Origin: Sulfurimonas hongkongensis
GTDB lineage: Bacteria; Campylobacterota; Campylobacteria; Campylobacterales; Sulfurimonadaceae
Reading direction: 5' to 3'
Assembly (NCBI RefSeq): GCF_000445475.1
Contig: NZ_AUPZ01000007.1
Location: 124,001-188,000, forward strand
Length of the DNA stretch: 64,000 bases
Shown here: piece by piece, positions 59,395 through 64,000 of the stretch
Layout of the letters: each line of letters opens with the position of its first letter
How positions within the stretch are numbered: position 1 is the stretch's first letter
The notes under the pieces: generated by a model
Told to the model about the DNA's origin: nothing
Databases searched by the model: none
The model's input: the letters and a program-made list of their open reading frames with translations, nothing else
Position numbers and translations under genes: made by a program

Positions 59395-60776
59395 TTGATA
59401 AAAAACACTTAGAATACCTTACTGGTATTGTCACAGATGAAAATATCTATAGTGATAAAGCACACCTTATAGCATACTCTTATGATGCCACGAGAGAACA
59501 TTTTGAGCCTGATGCTGTTATATTTCCAAGAGATGAAAATGATATAAGTGCTATTTTAAAATACTGCAATGAGCATAAAATCATTATAGTTCCTCGTGGA
59601 GCGGGTAGTGGTTTTACTGGTGGAGCACTTCCAAGTAGTGGTGGTATCGTGTTGGCTATGGAAAAACATATGAATAAAATCTTAGAGATAGATATGAAAA
59701 ATATGGTTGCCATTGTTCAACCCGGCGTTATAAATATGGACTTGCAAAAAGCAGTGGAAGAGGTGGGTCTTTTTTATCCGCCAGATCCAGCAAGCCAAGA
59801 TTACTCTAGTATCGGAGGAAATGTAAGTGAAAATGCTGGTGGTATGAGAGCTGCAAAGTATGGTATTACAAAAGACTATGTGATGGCAACTCGTGCAGTT
59901 TTGCCAAATGGCGATATTATTAAAGCTGGAAAGAGGACCATCAAAGATGTAGCAGGTTACAACATAAGTGGGATTTTAATTGCATCTGAGGGAACACTTG
60001 CTGTGCTTAGTGAGATAACTCTTAGACTTATCCCAAAACCAAAGTTAACTAAGACTGCGATGGGAATATTTCCAACTGTAAGAGATGCAATGGAAGCTGT
60101 TTATAAAACAATGGCAAGTGGGATTACCCCTGTTGCGATGGAGTTTTTAGATAACTTAACTATTAGAGCTGTGGAGCAGACTTTTAAAAAAGGACTTCCT
60201 GTTGATGCTGGTGCACTCTTGGTGAGTGATGTTGATGGAAATTTAGAAGAGGATTTAAACTATCAACTTGCACAAGTTGAGAAAGTTTTTCGTGAAAATG
60301 GTTGTAGTGAGTTTAGAGTTGCAAAAGATAAGACAGAAGCTGCTGATATCTGGTTTGCACGAAGAAACGCCTCTCCATCACTTAGTGTCTATGGAAGTAA
60401 AAAACTAAACGAAGATGTGACTGTTCCTCGTTCAGCTCTGCCTGAACTTCTTGAGAGGTTTTATGCCATAGCTGACAAATACCAAGTAAATATACCTTGT
60501 TTTGGTCATACTGGAGATGGAAATGTACACACAAATGTAATGGTTGATGGAAGTGATCCTAAGCAAGTTGAAATTGCTTACAAAGCTATCGAAGAAGTCT
60601 TTGCTGCGACTATTGACTTAGGAGGAACTCTAAGTGGGGAGCATGGCATCGGACTTGCAAAAGCACCTTACATGAAGATGGCTTTTAGCGATGAGGAGAT
60701 GAATCTCTTTAAGTCTATAAAAAAGGCATTTGATCCTAACAATATTTTAAACCCTGCTAAGATGGGTCTAAATTAA
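59391..60776 (+). CDS. glcD: FAD-linked oxidase, glycolate/D-lactate dehydrogenase type (GlcD)
   Basis: FAD-dependent 2-hydroxyacid oxidase. FAD-binding motifs are PRGAGSGFTGGALPSSGGIVLAMEKHMN and DYSSIGGNVSENAGGMRAAKYG, then the C-terminal oxidase domain with NIPCFGHTGDGNVHTNV and GGTLSGEHGIGLAKAPYM. 461 residues. Substrate could be glycolate or D-lactate. The partner subunits GlcE/GlcF are not adjacent. The ATG overlaps the previous TGA (ATGA). Confidence 0.9.
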   Translation: MIDKKHLEYLTGIVTDENIYSDKAHLIAYSYDATREHFEPDAVIFPRDENDISAILKYCNEHKIIIVPRGAGSGFTGGALPSSGGIVLAMEKHMNKILEIDMKNMVAIVQPGVINMDLQKAVEEVGLFYPPDPASQDYSSIGGNVSENAGGMRAAKYGITKDYVMATRAVLPNGDIIKAGKRTIKDVAGYNISGILIASEGTLAVLSEITLRLIPKPKLTKTAMGIFPTVRDAMEAVYKTMASGITPVAMEFLDNLTIRAVEQTFKKGLPVDAGALLVSDVDGNLEEDLNYQLAQVEKVFRENGCSEFRVAKDKTEAADIWFARRNASPSLSVYGSKKLNEDVTVPRSALPELLERFYAIADKYQVNIPCFGHTGDGNVHTNVMVDGSDPKQVEIAYKAIEEVFAATIDLGGTLSGEHGIGLAKAPYMKMAFSDEEMNLFKSIKKAFDPNNILNPAKMGLN

Positions 60777-60785
60777 AGATCTTTG

Positions 60786-61679
60786 ATGTTTGATGGCAAA
60801 ATAACTCTTAAATATATCTACGTACATATAAAATTTTTTATAAGCACTTTTGTAGATAAGGAGTTAACTCTTTTTGCTGCATCTCTTAGCTACTATACTA
60901 TTTTTACTATTATCCCGCTTCTACTTATAATGCTCACTCTTTTGACATCATTGCCTAGTTTTGAGGAGTATTATGAGACTATAAAAGTTTTTATATTTTC
61001 AAACCTAATGCCAGTTAATTCTGAAGCTGTTATGGGGCATATCGATGGTTTTTTAAAAAATTCTGCAAAGATGGGAGTCATAGGGCTTATTATGGTTTTA
61101 GTTGCATCACTGCTTTTTTTTAAAAACTTTGAGTACATTGCAAACAAAATCTTTCATGCAAAACCTAGAACTCTTTGGGAGTCGGTCACGACCTACTGGA
61201 CAATGCTTACTCTCACACCCATAGCTCTAGGCGCATCTTTTTATATCACTGCACAACTTGCTATCATGATAGACTCAAACACTTATACTTCAGGCATAAA
61301 CATCTTACCCTTTATCCCATATATTATCATCTGGGCTCTGTTTTTTCTTATCTTTCAAATAGGTGCAAACACTAAGATAAACCCCAAGGCTTCACTTATT
61401 AGCTCTTTTATTATAGCTATGGTTTTTAACATCTCTAAAAATATCTTTATAGAGTATGTTTTTTATAACAAAGCCTACACTACGATGTATGGCTCTTTTG
61501 CTATTATGATGTTTCTGTTTTTATGGATCTATATCTCATGGATAATCTTTATCTACGGACTTAAACTATGTTATATGATAGATCGCGTATATAAAAAAAG
61601 AGAGGCTAACAAAGAGAGTAAGCCAAACAAATCTCTTACTATAGATGCTAACAAGAGAGATAAAAGCATAGATAATTAG
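60786..61679 (+). CDS. YihY/BrkB family membrane protein
   Basis: A 297-residue polytopic membrane protein of the YihY/BrkB family with about six helices. Family features are FVDKELTLFAASLSYYTIFTIIPLLLIMLTLL at the N-terminus, ASLLFFKNFEYIANKIFHAKPRTLWESVTTYWTMLTLTPI, and FIEYVFYNKAYTTMYGSFAIMMFLFLWIYISWIIFIYGL at the C-terminus. The earlier RNase BN label for this family was wrong; its role is uncertain. The charged C-terminal tail lies in the region overlapping comEC. ATG at 60786; the adjacent TTG at 60783 is less likely. Confidence 0.85.
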   Translation: MFDGKITLKYIYVHIKFFISTFVDKELTLFAASLSYYTIFTIIPLLLIMLTLLTSLPSFEEYYETIKVFIFSNLMPVNSEAVMGHIDGFLKNSAKMGVIGLIMVLVASLLFFKNFEYIANKIFHAKPRTLWESVTTYWTMLTLTPIALGASFYITAQLAIMIDSNTYTSGINILPFIPYIIIWALFFLIFQIGANTKINPKASLISSFIIAMVFNISKNIFIEYVFYNKAYTTMYGSFAIMMFLFLWIYISWIIFIYGLKLCYMIDRVYKKREANKESKPNKSLTIDANKRDKSIDN

Positions 61680-62828
61680 CCAAATATAGCCGATCTCTAC
61701 ACTTTGCCCATGCTCTCCTAGAGAGATTAAACTCTCTAAAACTGTATCAAAAAGACCCCCGAACCCCACAAGATGCAAAACAATACTAAGCGGATAGAAG
61801 ATAGTAAAGAGTGAAGTCCATACTATAGAGAGTGGATGGTAGATGCTAAAGTTTGAAAAGATGACTAAAGAGAGGGGTAGCATCGTGATATAGACAAAGA
61901 TAGGCACTAAGAGAAATTGCCAAACTTTGTGTATATGTTTAAAGTGGATAAGAAAGAGAAATATATAAAAAACTCCAGATATAGAGAGCCAAAACCCAAG
62001 CGAGAAAAAGAGTCTAGGAAATAGTGCCAATATAAGTATGATGGTAAGTAGAAGTGTCTGCATGGAGATGATTTTTATGCCTCTGTCATAAAGAACAAAA
62101 CCAACAACTAGCATAACAAAGGCGCGAAGCAGAGATGCTGGAGAGTCTAAAAAATTTAGATAAAGTAAAAGCACAAAAGCTACAAAGATAAAGATATCTG
62201 TCTTAGAGTTTCTATAAGGAAAGTATCTATTATGAGCAAAGTTATATATGGGTTTTACTAAAAAAAAGAGTATGGCACTAAGAACACCTAAGTGAAAACC
62301 ACTGATGGCCAAGAGATGCGAGACACCAAGGTTTGAAAAAATCTTTACTAGCGAGTAATTGAGTGGAGTTGCACTAAAGAGGGCTTGATAGATATTTGCA
62401 ATGTCAGGATTTTGATGCTCTGATGCAACACTAGTATTAAGTTTTTGCTTTTGTGTCTCTTCTTTGTAGATGGTTCTAACTTTTGAGTAGGCATAAAAAG
62501 TAGTAAGATAGTCATAAAAAGATACCTTTTTTGGATAAATCTCAAGTGTGAGCCTCTGGTGCAAAACATCCTCAAAACTCTTTTTTGCTCCTGTATAAAA
62601 AACAAGAGAGTCAGCTGTTTTAAGTTTGAGTACTTGATATGTTCTAGAATTTTTGGTCTTTTCATACTGTTTTAAAACGGTCGCATCTACGATAAAAGAG
62701 TCAAAGCGAGTAAGTTTTTTATAGTTTTGATACTCTATAAGAAGAGAGTAACTAAGAACAAATAGAGCCAAAGTTAAAAAAAAGAGAGGCTCTTTATGTT
62801 TAAAAAGCTCAACTCTCTCTAGTACCAT
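61566..62828 (-). CDS. comEC: ComEC/Rec2 family DNA-uptake channel protein
   Basis: Inner-membrane protein for DNA import in natural competence. The 420-residue product has the competence-domain motif SHLLAISGFHLGVLSAILFF and many helices (FVALLLYLNFLDSPASLLRAFVMLVVGFVLYDRG). The N-terminal OB-like region is short and the C-terminal metallo-beta-lactamase domain of full-length ComEC is absent, a short form known in Campylobacterota. Its 3' 114 bases overlap the convergent BrkB-family gene. It starts one base after the dnaB stop. Confidence 0.88.
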   Translation of the reverse strand: MVLERVELFKHKEPLFFLTLALFVLSYSLLIEYQNYKKLTRFDSFIVDATVLKQYEKTKNSRTYQVLKLKTADSLVFYTGAKKSFEDVLHQRLTLEIYPKKVSFYDYLTTFYAYSKVRTIYKEETQKQKLNTSVASEHQNPDIANIYQALFSATPLNYSLVKIFSNLGVSHLLAISGFHLGVLSAILFFLVKPIYNFAHNRYFPYRNSKTDIFIFVAFVLLLYLNFLDSPASLLRAFVMLVVGFVLYDRGIKIISMQTLLLTIILILALFPRLFFSLGFWLSISGVFYIFLFLIHFKHIHKVWQFLLVPIFVYITMLPLSLVIFSNFSIYHPLSIVWTSLFTIFYPLSIVLHLVGFGGLFDTVLESLISLGEHGQSVEIGYIWLIIYAFISLVSIYSKRFVWLTLFVSLSFFIYAIYHIT

Positions 62829-62829
62829 C

Positions 62830-64000
62830 TTAGAGTGTTGGCATCTCTATATTATCACCAACATTTATATTGGCAGACTTTGTATCTATATGTTCATAAG
62901 TCGTGATGATGGCTTTTGGTTGTGCATCTATAAAACGAGTGAGCTTTTTTTGAAAAACAAGCTTTACATGCCCAGTTGGACCATTTCTTTGTTTGCCGAT
63001 GATAATCTCGGCATCTTCTTCCTCTTTTTCAACGTACTGTGAAGTAAACTCTTTACCATCAGCCTTTGCGGCTTTTTCTCTCTCTTTTTCTTCTTTGTAG
63101 AGATAAACATCATCACGATAAACAAAGAGAATAATGTCAGCATCTTGCTCAATCGAACCAGACTCACGGATATCACTTAGCATCGGTCGCTTGTCATTTC
63201 TGGCTTCAAGTCCACGGTTTAGTTGTGAGAGTGCGACTATGGGCATATTTAACTCACGAGCTAGCATCTTTAGTCCACGAGAGATTTCGGAGACTTGTAG
63301 GTGTCTATCTTGATTGCCTACTCCTTGCATAATTTGAAGATAGTCAATAACAGCTATCTCAATCTCAGGATGTTGATTTTTGAGTTTTCTAAGCTTTGAG
63401 CGAAGTTGATTTATGTTGATACTGCCTTGATCATCAACAAAGAGTTTAGCCGAGTTCATTTTGTCAATGGCACTGAGCAAAGATCTGTTTTGATCATCAG
63501 TTACATCCCCAACGCGAAGCTTTTGAAGAGGAATAGAGGTCTGAATAGAGAGTAGTCTTAGCATCAACTGCTCAGCTGGCATCTCAAGCGAGAAAAAAGC
63601 TACACCTTTTGACTGTATGATAAGCGAATTTACTGTGTTTAGTATAAAAGAAGTTTTTCCCATCGCAGGTCTTGCTGCAATGATAACTAAGTCACCTTTT
63701 CCAAAACCTGTAGTCATTTTGTTAAGTTCATGAAAACCAGTATCAACGCCAACGAGTACATTGTCTCCGCGAGCTTTCATCTCGTTTATGTACTCCATGG
63801 TGTCATGTGTCATCTGTGGAGAGTCTTTAAAGTCACTTGTTTGGTTGTCTTGGGTTATATCATATAGCTTTTTCTCTACTATATCTACAACTTCAGCAGA
63901 CGGCAATTCCTCTTCTACTGTGACTCTTTTTATCTCAGTAGTAAGAGTTAATAGATGGCGTTTTAGCGATTTGTCCTTTATCTCATCTACATAGGCTTTT
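62830..64000 (-). CDS. dnaB: Replicative DNA helicase DnaB (5' end beyond the window)
   Basis: C-terminal part of the replicative helicase; the frame is open to the right edge with no start codon required. The RecA-like domain has GVDTGFHELNKMTTGFGKGDLVIIAARPAMGKTSFILN (Walker A), FSLEMPAEQLMLRLLS, VIDYLQIM (Walker B), and the LSQLNRGLEARNDKRPMLSDIRESGSIEQDADIILFVYRD arm. Residues upstream of the window's last in-frame TTG (63906) are clearly part of the same protein (KDKSLKRHLLTL), so the start lies outside. Confidence 0.96.
   Translation of the reverse strand, partial: KAYVDEIKDKSLKRHLLTLTTEIKRVTVEEELPSAEVVDIVEKKLYDITQDNQTSDFKDSPQMTHDTMEYINEMKARGDNVLVGVDTGFHELNKMTTGFGKGDLVIIAARPAMGKTSFILNTVNSLIIQSKGVAFFSLEMPAEQLMLRLLSIQTSIPLQKLRVGDVTDDQNRSLLSAIDKMNSAKLFVDDQGSININQLRSKLRKLKNQHPEIEIAVIDYLQIMQGVGNQDRHLQVSEISRGLKMLARELNMPIVALSQLNRGLEARNDKRPMLSDIRESGSIEQDADIILFVYRDDVYLYKEEKEREKAAKADGKEFTSQYVEKEEEDAEIIIGKQRNGPTGHVKLVFQKKLTRFIDAQPKAIITTYEHIDTKSANINVGDNIEMPTL

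Noticed and set aside
62348-62665. Minus-strand ORF of 105 codons inside comEC
   Set aside because: An alternative frame of comEC with no ribosome-binding site; comEC is continuous through it.

Overview
The window is AT-rich, gene-dense chromosomal DNA from a member of the Campylobacterota (Epsilonproteobacteria). Gene content and order best fit a free-living, Sulfurimonas-like sulfur or hydrogen oxidiser; this is inferred from gene families, not from a database match. Lineage markers are the four-subunit pyruvate:acceptor oxidoreductase in gamma-delta-alpha-beta order, a three-gene cytochrome bc1 complex with a dihaem cytochrome c subunit, the flgB-flgC-fliE-ftsI cluster, a PgbA-N-like protein, and a short ComEC. 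About 57 protein genes are supported. I saw no rRNA, tRNA, CRISPR array, insertion sequence or prophage.

Layout. 1-5.3 kb: LysE-type exporter, ribosomal proteins L13-S9, an unknown membrane-anchored protein, a family 5 solute-binding protein and a HAD phosphatase. 5.4-8.5 kb: porCDAB. 8.5-9.1 kb: gene-poor gap with large inverted repeats and a likely 27-residue membrane peptide. 9.1-12.9 kb: luxS, an unknown gene, an MnmC-type methyltransferase, then on the minus strand a YtfJ-like protein, ribE and a Sel1-repeat protein. 13-21.5 kb: mnmG, a repeat cluster, a glycosyltransferase-like protein, petABC, a class II cytochrome c, an RDD protein and a porin. 21.6-26.7 kb: lipoprotein, moaA, a tandem-repeat cluster, queE-queD, thioesterase, moeA. 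26.8-31.6 kb: translation genes (rsmE, rpmE, rsmI, rlmB), then a RodZ-like protein and an exported partner. 31.6-40 kb: alaC-type aminotransferase, hom, a cysteine-type formate dehydrogenase, yraN, DUF3108, an aldehyde dehydrogenase, DUF523 and a short flagellin. 40-49.8 kb: alaS-maf, a GGDEF protein, bioF, a solitary ABC ATPase, PBP1A and a helicase-lobe relic. 50-54.2 kb: EF-hand protein, ftsI-type PBP2, fliE, flgC, flgB with a sigma-54 promoter. 54.4-64 kb: two pseudopilins, priA, an M23 peptidase, PgbA-N-like protein, glcD, BrkB-family protein, comEC, and dnaB running off the right edge.

The genes form ordinary core modules: central carbon (por, glcD, aldehyde dehydrogenase), respiration (petABC, cytochrome c, formate dehydrogenase), molybdenum cofactor (moaA, moeA, which would serve the formate dehydrogenase), queuosine, cell wall (PBP1A, PBP2, M23) and motility. 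Many genes overlap by a four-base NTGA start/stop junction. Two of these junctions imply CTG start codons that ATG/GTG/TTG-only calling would truncate (LysE, Maf). Intergenic gaps carry several families of short palindromic dispersed repeats.

I found no obvious new multi-gene system. The items most worth a second look are the CTG starts, the small membrane ORF, the structured rpmE leader, the degenerate helicase domain, the 114-bp convergent overlap of the BrkB-family gene with comEC, and the repeat families.
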